A stretch of DNA of 53,714 bases, from positions 1 through 53,714 of the forward strand of contig CANPGB010000022.1 of NCBI GenBank assembly GCA_947573485.1, in the 5' to 3' direction. Shown here in pieces: positions 31,658-40,821 of this stretch; position 1 is the stretch's first letter, and the number at the start of each line of letters is the position of its first letter. Source of the DNA: an uncultured Porphyromonadaceae bacterium (GTDB taxonomy: Bacteria; Bacteroidota; Bacteroidia; Bacteroidales; Muribaculaceae). The notes beneath the pieces are model-generated. The model saw only the letters and a list, made by a program, of their open reading frames with translations. It was not told the DNA's origin and made no database searches. The translations under genes were made by a program, and so were the position numbers.

Positions 31658-34600
31658 TTATTTCACTATCAGGCGCTCGCTTATGCTGCGGCCCTCGTGC
31701 TCATAGCGCACAAGGTAAAGGCCGGCTGAGAGCAACTCCACATTTACTGTTGTCACATCGCCATCGGCTTCGGCAGTAAGGGCGAGAGCTCCGGCTGCCG
31801 AGTAAATCTCTATGCGCCCTTCGGCGGCAACCTTGAAGTAGCTGCTTGCCGGGTTGGGGTAGAGCTTCACCTCGCGCACGGCAACGTTTTCCACGCCTGT
31901 GGGGTAGTAGGTGGTGAAGGTGTGCACCGCATCGGTATAGGCATTGTCACCTGTCGTGTGGCCAAGGCGGTACTCGTAGGTCGTGTGGTAGTCGAGGCCC
32001 GTAAGATTGGCCTCGTAGGTGGTGGCTGCAGCGCGGGGAGCGCGGGCACGCACGGCTGCTGCTGCGGCGGTATTCTCGTTTTCGAAATAGTCTTCCACGG
32101 GCAGAATCTCACCTTCGTAGTCAATCCACTCTTCGTCGCCCTGCTTGCGGTACTGCAAGGTGTGGCCGCCGAAGTGCTCGTCGAGGAAGAGCTCTATGTC
32201 GGCCTTGCGGAAGACTTCCGGAACAGCCTCCTCGGCAAAGTCATAGGCGCTAACGTCGAGCCCGATTTCGGGAGTGAAGCGTATGGTGGCCGATTCATGG
32301 GTAGGCGCTACCTCATGCTCTTCGGGATAGGTGACAGCCACAGGGATTTCTTTAACGGCGTAGGGGAACTTGCTGCCAAGACCCATAAGAACATAGTGCT
32401 GCTTGATGGGGGTGAATACCTCATGAGGCGTTACGTTCCAGTCATATTTGAAATTCTGAATACCGTTGGCAACAGCCGTTGTCGGCTCCTTGATGGCGTC
32501 CCACACAATGTGCTTGTCGGCATCGAGTGCTTCTGCCAACGAATAACCGTTGCCGGCTGCCGCCATGCTGTTGATGCTCGGTCCGAGTACGAGTTCCTCA
32601 AATGCCGCAGGAGTATAATTGCCTATTATGCGGCGCTCCAGGGTCTCAACACCGTCTTCAAGTGTCAGTCTCTTGAGATTGGAGCAGGAAGAGAAGCAGA
32701 ATGCAGGGATTGTTTTTACACTGCCGGGTACCGTGACTTCCACAAGGCCGGAGCCTGAGAAAGCGCTCTCTCCCATGCTTTCAAGACCCTCGGGGAGCTC
32801 TATCGCTTTAAGAGCCGTCGTGCCGTTGAAGCTCTGAGTGCCTATGGTCTTCAATGTCGAGGGCACGCGCACTTCCTCTATGCGGGAGTTGTACCAGAAC
32901 ATATAGTCGGGTACAGCCTCGATGCCGTCCTCTATATAAACCTTTGTGAAGCCCTTGGCATAACCGAAAGTATATGTTCCGTAGGTAACGCCGCTTCGGA
33001 GAGTGAGGGTATTGTCGGGCACATCGAGCGTTGTGGCTCCGAAACCGTTCTTGCCAAGATAGCTGAGCTTATCGCTGAGCTTTATAACGCCACCGAGGTC
33101 GCCGTAGGTTGCAAAGCACTCGTCGCCGAGGTATTCGAGATTGGCGGCGGTGAAATCAGGCAGCTTAATTCTGTAGCTGTTGTCGAAGGCTCGTTTGCCG
33201 AGCCGGGTTACTTTGTCGGTGACAAGCGGGCAGCTCGTCATCCAGCCGTTGAAGGCGGAGTCGGGGATTTCGGTAATCTTACACTCTCCTTCGCCGGTAA
33301 GTTGAAGCTGGGTGATATTTGAGTTATAGAACACACCGGCGCCGAGGCTCTCTACCGATGTGGGCACATTTACCACCGACACAAAATTCTTGGTCGAGGC
33401 AAAAGCATAGCGGCCAAGGTGCTTGATGTGCATGGCCGGGGCATCGTTGGGCGCTACGAGCGTCACAATGTACTTCAGGTTGGTGGCATTATTGCCGGCG
33501 CCAATGTTGATAAAGGCGAAGTCGCCAATGCCCGTCACCTTGTACTCGATGTCATCGTAAGTTACGGTTACAGGTATGCGTAGCATTATGGCGATACTCG
33601 AAGTCGCGTCGGGGAGCACATACGGGGTCTGCAGGTTGAAAGCAAAGGCCGCGGGAGTGTCGCCGGGGTATGCCACCTCTACCTCGCTGTTCTTAGTCGA
33701 GGTCACACAGTACCAATAGTCGCCCACCTGGAATTTTGTGCCCACGCTGGCAGGCTCTTTAATCTCTTCGATGTTGGCGAAGTCGCTCCACCCGGTGGCG
33801 TTGCGGTAGGCGTCGGCGCTTCCGGCAGGAACGTGCAGTGTGGCGTCGGCCTTGATGCCTGCAAAGACTCCGGCGGGAATAGCGGGCGGTGTCAGACGCT
33901 CAACGGTGAAATCGCTCATCAGGTAGCAGCCGCTGAAGGCATACTCGCCTATCTTGTTCACTGTGGCCGGAATGGTGTAAGAGCTGATGCCGGTGCCTGC
34001 GTAGTAGGCATCGGGAATATACCCGAAACCCTCGGGGAATGGCACCGCCGAAAGACCTGCACAGCTGTCGAATATCGACACGCCGGTGAGGTCGGTGGGC
34101 TTCCAGTCTGCCGGGAAGATTGCCTGCGAGAGGTAGTCGCAACCGGCAAAAGCGCGGTCGCCGACATAGGCCAGGGCGCCACCGTTGACAATCACTGTGG
34201 CAAGGTTGGTGGCGTTCTCAAAGGCCTTGTCGCCTATATACGAGAGCGAGGCTGCCGAGAAAAAGCGCACGTTGGAGCCCTTGAAAGCTCCGTCGGCAAC
34301 GCCAAGCACGCTGTAGTTGGCACCTCCGTTGCTCACGGTGGCAGGAACATCAACAAAATCGCTTGTGGCGCCGATTACTTCCACGGCATTTTTGCTTGAG
34401 TTGAGCACGCGATAGGTGACGCCGTTGGCGGTAAAGGTCTCGCCCGATGCCGCGGCGGGTTCGGCATAGAGCTCTTTCCAGCTGTTGTCGCCACCGCTGA
34501 AACTTGTGAACATCCACCCGTCCACACTCCCTTCGCTGAGCTCACGTGATGAGGCGCCTAATGGCGAGTAGCCGAATTCCTCGTCGAACGAATCCTTGCA

Positions 34601-35173
34601 CCAGTAGCTCCAATAGCCGCTGTACCAGCCCGATTGCCAGATGTCATCGGCATCGTAGGCCGTCCATGAGTCATAGTTGTAAGCTGTTGTGGTCACCGCC
34701 GAGGTAGAGTGATCAGGTGTGTGGATCTCGCCGTCTTTCACGAGGGCTATGTTGCGGTCGCAGTCGGCATCCCAGCCGAACCCGGCAACGGTGTAACCCA
34801 AGTCGGTGAGGTGGGTGAGGAAGTAGAGCTGTGGGTTCGAGGCCACTACGGCGTTTATCATGTCGATACCGTATTTGGTGCCGTCGTAGCGGTAGCCGAA
34901 GACGCGCGCATAGTTTTCGCCTGCGCTGTTCCACTGTATTACAAGATAGGAAGCCTGCGAGCCGCTCCCGCTCCAGTTTTCTACCAGTGAGGCATCGAAG
35001 CCCTGATCCTCGCCGTCGGGAGGCGTGGGGTTCATAAGGTCGTCGTCGCTCGTCAACGCGGCTGCTTTCATCGGGGCGACCGGCCCGGGCCACGGCTGGC
35101 CCTGCACGGTGCGGGCGTTGGCCGTCGGCATAAGGGCGGCCAATGCAAGAATTGTGGTAAAAAGTTTATTCAT
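31658..35173 (-). CDS. Large BspA-type leucine-rich-repeat surface protein with T9SS sorting domain, under a cobalamin riboswitch
   Basis: 1171 residues from ATG 35173 (MNKLFTTILALAALMPTANA, signal peptide); an in-frame ATG at 35218 lacks a signal. Residues about 72-236 form a separate domain rich in aromatic residues (YLVIQWNSAGENYARVFGYR, DDIWQSGWYSGYWSYWCKD, ELSEGSVDGWMF). About 250-890 are LRR_5 repeats of BspA type (TIPATVNKIGEYAFSGC). A fibronectin-III-like part (about 940-1080) and a T9SS type A sorting domain (KLYPNPASSYFKV to the end ERLIVK) follow. It should be exported by T9SS and attached to the surface. The upstream cobalamin riboswitch suggests a part in corrinoid uptake; no such LRR protein is known to me. 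Confidence 0.88.
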   Translation of the reverse strand: MNKLFTTILALAALMPTANARTVQGQPWPGPVAPMKAAALTSDDDLMNPTPPDGEDQGFDASLVENWSGSGSQASYLVIQWNSAGENYARVFGYRYDGTKYGIDMINAVVASNPQLYFLTHLTDLGYTVAGFGWDADCDRNIALVKDGEIHTPDHSTSAVTTTAYNYDSWTAYDADDIWQSGWYSGYWSYWCKDSFDEEFGYSPLGASSRELSEGSVDGWMFTSFSGGDNSWKELYAEPAAASGETFTANGVTYRVLNSSKNAVEVIGATSDFVDVPATVSNGGANYSVLGVADGAFKGSNVRFFSAASLSYIGDKAFENATNLATVIVNGGALAYVGDRAFAGCDYLSQAIFPADWKPTDLTGVSIFDSCAGLSAVPFPEGFGYIPDAYYAGTGISSYTIPATVNKIGEYAFSGCYLMSDFTVERLTPPAIPAGVFAGIKADATLHVPAGSADAYRNATGWSDFANIEEIKEPASVGTKFQVGDYWYCVTSTKNSEVEVAYPGDTPAAFAFNLQTPYVLPDATSSIAIMLRIPVTVTYDDIEYKVTGIGDFAFINIGAGNNATNLKYIVTLVAPNDAPAMHIKHLGRYAFASTKNFVSVVNVPTSVESLGAGVFYNSNITQLQLTGEGECKITEIPDSAFNGWMTSCPLVTDKVTRLGKRAFDNSYRIKLPDFTAANLEYLGDECFATYGDLGGVIKLSDKLSYLGKNGFGATTLDVPDNTLTLRSGVTYGTYTFGYAKGFTKVYIEDGIEAVPDYMFWYNSRIEEVRVPSTLKTIGTQSFNGTTALKAIELPEGLESMGESAFSGSGLVEVTVPGSVKTIPAFCFSSCSNLKRLTLEDGVETLERRIIGNYTPAAFEELVLGPSINSMAAAGNGYSLAEALDADKHIVWDAIKEPTTAVANGIQNFKYDWNVTPHEVFTPIKQHYVLMGLGSKFPYAVKEIPVAVTYPEEHEVAPTHESATIRFTPEIGLDVSAYDFAEEAVPEVFRKADIELFLDEHFGGHTLQYRKQGDEEWIDYEGEILPVEDYFENENTAAAAAVRARAPRAAATTYEANLTGLDYHTTYEYRLGHTTGDNAYTDAVHTFTTYYPTGVENVAVREVKLYPNPASSYFKVAAEGRIEIYSAAGALALTAEADGDVTTVNVELLSAGLYLVRYEHEGRSISERLIVK

Positions 35174-35188
35174 ATGCTTGTATAGCTG

Positions 35189-35212
35189 GTTGATAAAGAA
35201 TCCGTTATCAAC
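35189..35212 (-). promoter_or_regulatory. Hairpin just before the LRR gene start, possible expression platform
   Basis: GTTGATAA and TTATCAAC (8-bp perfect stem, 8-base loop) end 15 bases before the ATG at 35173. It may sequester the ribosome-binding region when the riboswitch is bound. The whole gap 35219-35665 holds this leader, the riboswitch and its promoter. Confidence 0.45.
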
Positions 35213-35411
35213 AACCATGCAGCCTGCTTCAATAGTCAGGCACCTCTTTGTGGGGATGTGGGATAGGCCGGAGCAACCACTCCTGCCATACAGCTATACC
35301 GGTCTGCCGCCAGTGGTATACTGTGGCTCGACCATAATAATGTACCCTTAGCTTAAATCCTCGTAAGCAATGCCCGGCAGATATTCACCGGCAACAGGTT
35401 GTAGCCATTGG

Positions 35412-35612
35412 CTTACAGGATAGGTCTTCCGGCTTATCTCCTCGGAGGCTTCGCCTTCCCACGGCGCGGGAGTTGGTTCTCTCGTGGGCCGCAGTGGCAT
35501 TGTGAAGCTCCTCAGGCGGAGAAATACGGCAGCGGGACTGCCGGGGATTCTGACCCCGTTCCCTGCCGACGACTCGCTCGTCGGCCGACCCTTGCGGGTC
35601 GCTTCCTGTAAG
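35412..35612 (-). promoter_or_regulatory. Cobalamin riboswitch (B12-box RNA)
   Basis: On the minus strand the conserved cobalamin aptamer blocks appear in order. The P1 stem CCTGTAAG/CTTACAGG (eight perfect pairs, 35412-35419 with 35605-35612) closes it. Inside are GGGAA, then GGGTCAGAATCCCC, CAGTCCCGC with TGCCGT, the B12 box TGCCACTG, GGGAAGG and GCCGGAAGACC. It is transcribed from its own promoter (35631-35662) and leads into the LRR/T9SS gene 238 bases further, which ends at its own terminator. When cobalamin is bound, expression should fall, as for known riboswitches of this class. Confidence 0.93.
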
Positions 35613-35630
35613 TGTGTCGCAATGACAGCG

Positions 35631-35662
35631 CAAAGTTATGAATAATTTATCTCTCTACCAAA
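35631..35662 (-). promoter_or_regulatory. Canonical promoter of the riboswitch-LRR transcript
   Basis: Minus strand TTTG (35662-35659), 20-base gap, TAACTTTG (35638-35631). The -33 box lies just after the stop codon of the HTCS gene, so the LRR gene is independent of the HTCS. Confidence 0.82.
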
Positions 35663-35665
35663 AAA

Positions 35666-38600
35666 TTATGACTCCGGCGGATATTGCCCGGGGGTGCAGC
35701 CGAACATCGCCGCGAAGCATTTCGAGAAGTACGACGACGAGCTGAACCCTACCATATACATCACCTCGCTCACCGAGAATTTCTTCTGTTCGAGCAGCAC
35801 GGCAGCCTTGCGCAGGCGCGTCTGGCGTATGTAGTCGACCGGCGGCACACCCATGTATTTCTTTATGAGGCGGTAGAGCGACTTTGCGGGGAGGTCGACC
35901 GCGCGGCAAAGGAAGTCAACATTAAGGTCGGGGTTCGAGATATTGTTCTCTATCACCTCCGTAACCTTGGCGAGCTGCTTCTCGGCGGCACTCTCGGCAG
36001 CGCTTTCGGCAGCAGCGGTGGTGCCGCTGTCGTCAGAGGGTATCTTGCTGCGGTTGCGCCGCGAGCGCTCGAGAAGCTGCCGCACCTTGGCTGTGAGCAC
36101 TGGTGTCTCGAAGGGTTTGGGCATGAATGCGTCGGCACCGGCGCTTATGCTCTCGCTGTGCACCTCGGGGCTGTCGTTGGCCGTGAGCAGAAGTATGGGC
36201 ACCCCGGCCATGGCGGTGTTGGCGCGAAGGCGGCGGCACATCTCAAGACCCGACATCACCGGCATCATCTCATCGGCTATGATGAGGTCGGGGCGGAAAC
36301 TTGCAGCCACGGCGAGGGCGGCCTTGCCGTTAGATGCCACAGCGCAGTTGCACTCGCCCGAGAGTACCGACGATATAAACGCGGCTATCGAGCGGTTGTC
36401 GTCCACAATAAGCACGCGCGGGCGGCGGTCGCTCTTGCCGGCACCTTCTTCGGCATTGGCGGCTGTCTCTTCCGAGGCCTCGTCGCCCATGGGCAGACGC
36501 AGGCGGAAGGTCGAACCCTCGTCAACGCGGCTCTCCACGCTCACCGTGCCGCCGAGCAGGGTGGCATACTGCCGCACAAGGTAGAGGCCTATGCCCGTGC
36601 CCTCGCGGCTGCCTGCCGTGCGCGGCGAGCGGTACATGCGCTGGAACACGAGCGACAGCTCTTCGGCGGGTATGCCCACGCCGTCGTCGCTGACGTCAAC
36701 GGTGAAATAATCGCCGTCGCGGGCTACCGAGAGTGCCACGGTAGCGCCCTCACGGGTATATTTTATGGCGTTGGAAATGAGGTTGCTGACAAGCGACTCG
36801 AGTTTCACGGCATCGATGCGCACATAGATGTGTGGCTCGGGTGCGGTGAACACAAAGTTGCGAGCCTCGACGGTCGAGCGGCGGTAGCTGTCGAATATGT
36901 CGCGGCAAAATTCCACGGCATCGATGCGCGAGTAGATGAGCATATTCTCGTTGTGCAGCTCCATGCGGTTTATCTCCACCGTCTGGTGTATGAGCGAGTT
37001 AAGTTTTATGGCGTTCTGGTAGGCCGTGTCTATGTCGGCCTTGGCCTCATCGGCGCCCTCGCCGGTGCGTATCTTGCTCAGAGGCCCTATGATCATTGAG
37101 AGAGGTGTCTTGAGCTCGTGCGAGATATTGGCAAGGAAGAACATGCGGTTTTCAACCGTGGCGAGCACGCTGGCGCGCTCGAGCTCCTCGATGCGGCGCT
37201 GCTGGCGCCGCCGTTGCCACATTACCAGGGCCGTGACAAGTGCCATGGCGGCTATGAGATATAAGGCGATGGCAGTCTTGGTGAGATACCATGGGCGGGC
37301 AACGTTGATGTTCACGCTGCGGCGGCTCGACGGCACTCCGGCCACGGCAAGTTCGAGCGTGTGTTTCCCCGAAGTGAGGGTGGTGAAGCCTATGCTGTTG
37401 CACCCCTGGGCGAGAAGTTGCCAGGTGCTGTCGTTGTCGAGGCGGTAGCAGAAACGAAGGTAGCGGCCCGGCGAAAATTCGTCGGTAGAGAGGTCTATGC
37501 TCACGTTGCGGTTGTGCGCGGGCAGCTCGGGGAGGCTCTCCTGGCCGGGGATTACAGTGGCGCGGGTGTCGCCTTCGGTCATGGTCACGCTGCCTAACTC
37601 GCTTTGGTAGTGCTCGGCAAGAAGTCGCCCCGGCTCTACGAGCACTATCTCGTCGTCGGCGCCGAGTATTGCCATTTGCGACTGCGGGTCAAAGTAGATT
37701 GCCGTGTAGTTCTTGGCGGGCAGGGCAAGCAGACGAGCCTCCATATCGGCAGGGTCTATGCTGAACACGGCCGCCGAAGTCGCAACCCACAGTTGCCCTT
37801 TTATTATTCCCATGGCCTTTACCGATTCATCGCCGGTGCCGAAGGGGAAGCGTGCAGGCCGCGATTCTATGGTGCCGTCGGGTTCCATATATACAACTCC
37901 GCCGTAGAATCCGCACCAGAGCCCTCCCCCGGGTGCCGGGCAGAGCATTACGGGCTCTTCACCGGTAATCTCGCGCACCGGCACACGTGTGAGCGCCTGC
38001 GTACGGCTGTCGATGCGTGTGAGCGCCGAGTCGCGGAAGTGCAGAACCCACTTGTTGCCGTCGCTGTCCTGCACCATTTGCCCTATGAGGTCGTTGGCAA
38101 TTGCACCCCCGAGGGTCGAGAATACGGTGTCGGCGGTGTGTGTGGTGCCCTCACGGTGGAAACGGTCGAGCCGTTCGCGGAAAATGCCACCGAGATAGCC
38201 TGCCACCCAGAGACTGCTGTCGGCCGCATCCTCGAGTATGCCGTAAGCCCAGTTGGCGTTCAGGCGGTGACGGCGGTCGGCCATGCGGTGATTCACAAAG
38301 CGGGCCTTGCCGCGCTCGTAGATGTTGATGCCGCCGTCGGTGGCGACGCGCAGCTCGCCGTCAGATGATTCCATGATGTCGCGTATGCGGTTGTGCGATA
38401 TTCCTCCGTCGGCGGGCATGAACCACTTGGCTTTCTCGCCGCCGCCAAGACGGATGAGGCCGTTGGTGCCACCGAGCCACAGGTAGCCCCGGCTGTCGCG
38501 AAGTATATTGTAAACCTGCTGCCCGGCGCCACTGCCCGTGAGGTCGGCGATAGGGAACACGCGCACCGGCGACCACGGGTCAACGATACTCAGCCCTACC

Positions 38601-39529
38601 TCGGTACCGCACCACACATTGCCTTCGCTGTCGACCTGCAGCGACCACACCACATTCGACGCTATCGACGAGGGCATGCGCGAGTCGTGGCGGAAGACTG
38701 CAACCTTCCCGCCCGGCCCGAACTCAAGCAGCCCGTGGTCGGTGCCCGCTATAATGGCGCTGTCGGTCAGTGCGAGCGATTTCACTATATATCCTTCCGA
38801 CCCCGCCACAACGCTCGTCGCCCCGGTGCGGGGGCTGTGGCGTAGCAGTGCCCCCTCTGTGCCGAGGTAGATTTCCCCGGAGGGAGCCTGCGCGAGAGCG
38901 TTCACAAAAAGGTTGCCGGCGGCCGGTGCATAACCGCTGCAGTTCAAAATCCGTGCGTCGGAGAGGCGCCGGTCAAGAGCCACAGCGCCGTTGTATGTTC
39001 CCACATACACCGTACCCTCGGCGCTGCGCAGAAGGCTGTACACGGCGCGGTGGGGCAGTAGAGGAGTGAGGTCGGCAATGGCTCCGCTAACTATGTTATA
39101 GGAGCGCAAGCCCGAGAGAGAACCTATGAGAAGTGTATCGCCGTCGAGCAGCAGTGAGCGTATCTCGCGCGGGAAATCGCCCTCAACCCACGTCACTTCG
39201 CCCTTGTCAGGGTCGAGCATGAAAAGCCCGTCGTTGCAGCCTGCATATATGCGGCCGTCGGGAGCCTCGGTCATGGCATATACCTGCGCCTGGAAAGTCC
39301 ACCCCTCGCACCGCGCGGCGTAAGCCTGATAGCCGTTGAACTCGTAGAGCCCCGAGGTTGTGCCTATCCAGTTGCGCCCCGAGCTGTCGCGGAAGATGTC
39401 GAAAACCGCGTTGGGCTTGCTGCCTATATCGTAGTTGAACCAGCACAGACCCTTGCCCGGCGACATGCCCGCCGCGCCGGGGAGCAGCCCCGCAACAAGG
39501 AGCGCGAGTATGATGAGCCTCCGTATCAT
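35666..39529 (-). CDS. Hybrid two-component system regulator (HTCS)
   Basis: 1287 residues in one polypeptide. Signal peptide; periplasmic two-component propeller (about 25-690; repeated W-G/T-T-x-x-G-L motifs such as WIGTTSGLYEFNGY) and a Y_Y_Y domain; a membrane helix near 745-765 (IALYLIAAMALVTALVMW); HisKA with His804 in ANISHELKTPLSMI; HATPase with NAIKYT and DDGVGIPAEEL; a receiver domain (VLIVDDNRSIAAF, Asp1086 in IIADEMMPVMSG); and an AraC HTH (about 1185-1285, GFSSSSYFSKCFAAMFGCTPGQY). All key phosphotransfer residues are present. It should sense a glycan breakdown product and activate the susCDEF-like operon upstream. Its start overlaps the MscS gene by ATGA. Confidence 0.95.
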   Translation of the reverse strand: MIRRLIILALLVAGLLPGAAGMSPGKGLCWFNYDIGSKPNAVFDIFRDSSGRNWIGTTSGLYEFNGYQAYAARCEGWTFQAQVYAMTEAPDGRIYAGCNDGLFMLDPDKGEVTWVEGDFPREIRSLLLDGDTLLIGSLSGLRSYNIVSGAIADLTPLLPHRAVYSLLRSAEGTVYVGTYNGAVALDRRLSDARILNCSGYAPAAGNLFVNALAQAPSGEIYLGTEGALLRHSPRTGATSVVAGSEGYIVKSLALTDSAIIAGTDHGLLEFGPGGKVAVFRHDSRMPSSIASNVVWSLQVDSEGNVWCGTEVGLSIVDPWSPVRVFPIADLTGSGAGQQVYNILRDSRGYLWLGGTNGLIRLGGGEKAKWFMPADGGISHNRIRDIMESSDGELRVATDGGINIYERGKARFVNHRMADRRHRLNANWAYGILEDAADSSLWVAGYLGGIFRERLDRFHREGTTHTADTVFSTLGGAIANDLIGQMVQDSDGNKWVLHFRDSALTRIDSRTQALTRVPVREITGEEPVMLCPAPGGGLWCGFYGGVVYMEPDGTIESRPARFPFGTGDESVKAMGIIKGQLWVATSAAVFSIDPADMEARLLALPAKNYTAIYFDPQSQMAILGADDEIVLVEPGRLLAEHYQSELGSVTMTEGDTRATVIPGQESLPELPAHNRNVSIDLSTDEFSPGRYLRFCYRLDNDSTWQLLAQGCNSIGFTTLTSGKHTLELAVAGVPSSRRSVNINVARPWYLTKTAIALYLIAAMALVTALVMWQRRRQQRRIEELERASVLATVENRMFFLANISHELKTPLSMIIGPLSKIRTGEGADEAKADIDTAYQNAIKLNSLIHQTVEINRMELHNENMLIYSRIDAVEFCRDIFDSYRRSTVEARNFVFTAPEPHIYVRIDAVKLESLVSNLISNAIKYTREGATVALSVARDGDYFTVDVSDDGVGIPAEELSLVFQRMYRSPRTAGSREGTGIGLYLVRQYATLLGGTVSVESRVDEGSTFRLRLPMGDEASEETAANAEEGAGKSDRRPRVLIVDDNRSIAAFISSVLSGECNCAVASNGKAALAVAASFRPDLIIADEMMPVMSGLEMCRRLRANTAMAGVPILLLTANDSPEVHSESISAGADAFMPKPFETPVLTAKVRQLLERSRRNRSKIPSDDSGTTAAAESAAESAAEKQLAKVTEVIENNISNPDLNVDFLCRAVDLPAKSLYRLIKKYMGVPPVDYIRQTRLRKAAVLLEQKKFSVSEVMYMVGFSSSSYFSKCFAAMFGCTPGQYPPES

Positions 39530-40701
39530 TTGACGCGTGAGAGATCGGTGCCGGCAGGCGTCTGGAACATCGAGAGGCCAAATTCACCCACTACGGCGTA
39601 AACATGGTCGAAAATATCGGAAGCTATGCCCTCGAACGGCGTCCAGTCTACATTGGTGATAAAGAAGTAGAGCTCTATGGGCAGCCCCGACGGCGTGGGC
39701 TCGAGTTGGCGCACTATCGTCGTCATCTTATGGTTCACGTCGGGGTGAGAGGCAAGGTAGGCCGCCAAATAGCGGCGCAGAAGTTGCAGATTCACCACGC
39801 GCGCAGCCTGCTCGGGCTCTATGCCCTCAAGCCAGCCTTTGGCGCGGAGCGACTCGAGCTCTTCGGGCGTGCAGAAGCGTATGGTGTTGATGTCGATGTA
39901 GATAGGCCTCGTCACGCGGCGTCCGCCCGAATCGCGCATCGGCTGGTAGTTGCGGAACGACGATTTTATGAGCGTGTAGGGCGGCACGGTCGACACCGAG
40001 TTATCCCAGTTCTTGACCTTTACGGCAGTGAGAGTCACCTCGAGCACCTCGCCGTTAACATCGTTGGCCTTGGTCTCTATCCAATCGCCTCGGCGCAGCA
40101 TATTGTTGGCCGTGAGCTGGATAGAGGCCACGAGCCCCAGTATAGTATCCTGGAACACCAGCATGAGCACCGCTGCCGAGGCACCCAAGGCTGCGATTAT
40201 CACCGTAGGGCTCTTGCCTATGAGTATGCTCAGCCCTATGATTGTCCCGATGCAGATAAAGATGAGCTTGAACATCTGGAAAACACCCTTCACGGCATAC
40301 ATGCGAAGCTGTGGCCGCTTGAGGAAAGCCGTGTAGAGGTTGCCCGTGACTATCACAAGTATACGTACAAAAGCCCACAGTATGTAGAGAGAAGTCAGCG
40401 CCGATAGCCACCGCAGCGACGAGGGCGTCTCGCCGAAGAGACCCGGCAGAAGCCAGTTCACAGCCATGGCAGGCGCCAGTTGCGACACTGCCCGAAGCAT
40501 CCGCGGGTCAAGAAGGTCATCGTCCCACTCCGTAGGGCTGCGCAGAATAACCCGCTCGACTATTCTCAGCAAAGTCTTGCATATATAATAAACCGCCACC
40601 GAGCCCGCGGCTATAGCCACCAAGAGCAAAGTGTTGATTATCGCGCCGCTGAAGCTGCCCGTGATATGTTCGTGCAGGAAAGGTCGTATCGTTTCAAGCA
40701 T
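39526..40701 (-). CDS. Mechanosensitive ion channel (MscS/YbdG type)
   Basis: 391 residues. Several hydrophobic helices up to about residue 165, then the pore and beta-domain signature: IIAALGASAAVLMLVFQDTILGLVASIQLTANNMLRRGDWIE and GEVLEVTLTAVKVKNWDNSVSTVPPYTLI. It resembles the larger YbdG-type MscS channels that open under osmotic stress. The gene lies between the SusF-like gene and the HTCS and is translationally coupled to the latter by ATGA. A canonical promoter precedes it. Confidence 0.92.
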   Translation of the reverse strand: MLETIRPFLHEHITGSFSGAIINTLLLVAIAAGSVAVYYICKTLLRIVERVILRSPTEWDDDLLDPRMLRAVSQLAPAMAVNWLLPGLFGETPSSLRWLSALTSLYILWAFVRILVIVTGNLYTAFLKRPQLRMYAVKGVFQMFKLIFICIGTIIGLSILIGKSPTVIIAALGASAAVLMLVFQDTILGLVASIQLTANNMLRRGDWIETKANDVNGEVLEVTLTAVKVKNWDNSVSTVPPYTLIKSSFRNYQPMRDSGGRRVTRPIYIDINTIRFCTPEELESLRAKGWLEGIEPEQAARVVNLQLLRRYLAAYLASHPDVNHKMTTIVRQLEPTPSGLPIELYFFITNVDWTPFEGIASDIFDHVYAVVGEFGLSMFQTPAGTDLSRVK

Positions 40702-40726
40702 AGGATGTGCAAAAAGGATTTATTTG

Positions 40727-40758
40727 CAAAACTACGAAAAAAATGTCTATCAGGCAAA
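40727..40758 (-). promoter_or_regulatory. Canonical promoter of the mscS-HTCS operon
   Basis: Minus strand TTTG (40758-40755), 20-base gap, TAGTTTTG (40734-40727). The -33 box overlaps the T-run of the susF terminator. Confidence 0.75.
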
Positions 40759-40790
40759 AAAAGCACCGGCGTCCTTGCGGGCGCCGGTGC
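40755..40790 (-). terminator. Intrinsic terminator of the susCDEF-like operon
   Basis: GCACCGGCG and CGCCGGTGC (40763-40771 with 40782-40790), a nine-pair stem followed on the minus strand by a T-run. It ends 32 bases after the stop of the SusF-like gene. Confidence 0.85.
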
Positions 40791-40821
40791 CGTTGCTATG
40801 TCGTGTCAGTGACGCGGAAGT

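Noticed and set aside
35219-35345. Tiny frames (13 and 17 codons) between riboswitch and LRR gene
   Set aside because: Too short, no conserved features; could be leader peptides but nothing supports this.
35385-35633. Short frames on both strands within 35385-35633
   Set aside because: They fall inside the cobalamin riboswitch and its promoter, which explain the sequence.
35684-37099. 471-residue plus-strand frame opposite the HTCS gene
   Set aside because: Shadow of the HTCS coding region; composition is Ala/His/Arg-rich nonsense.
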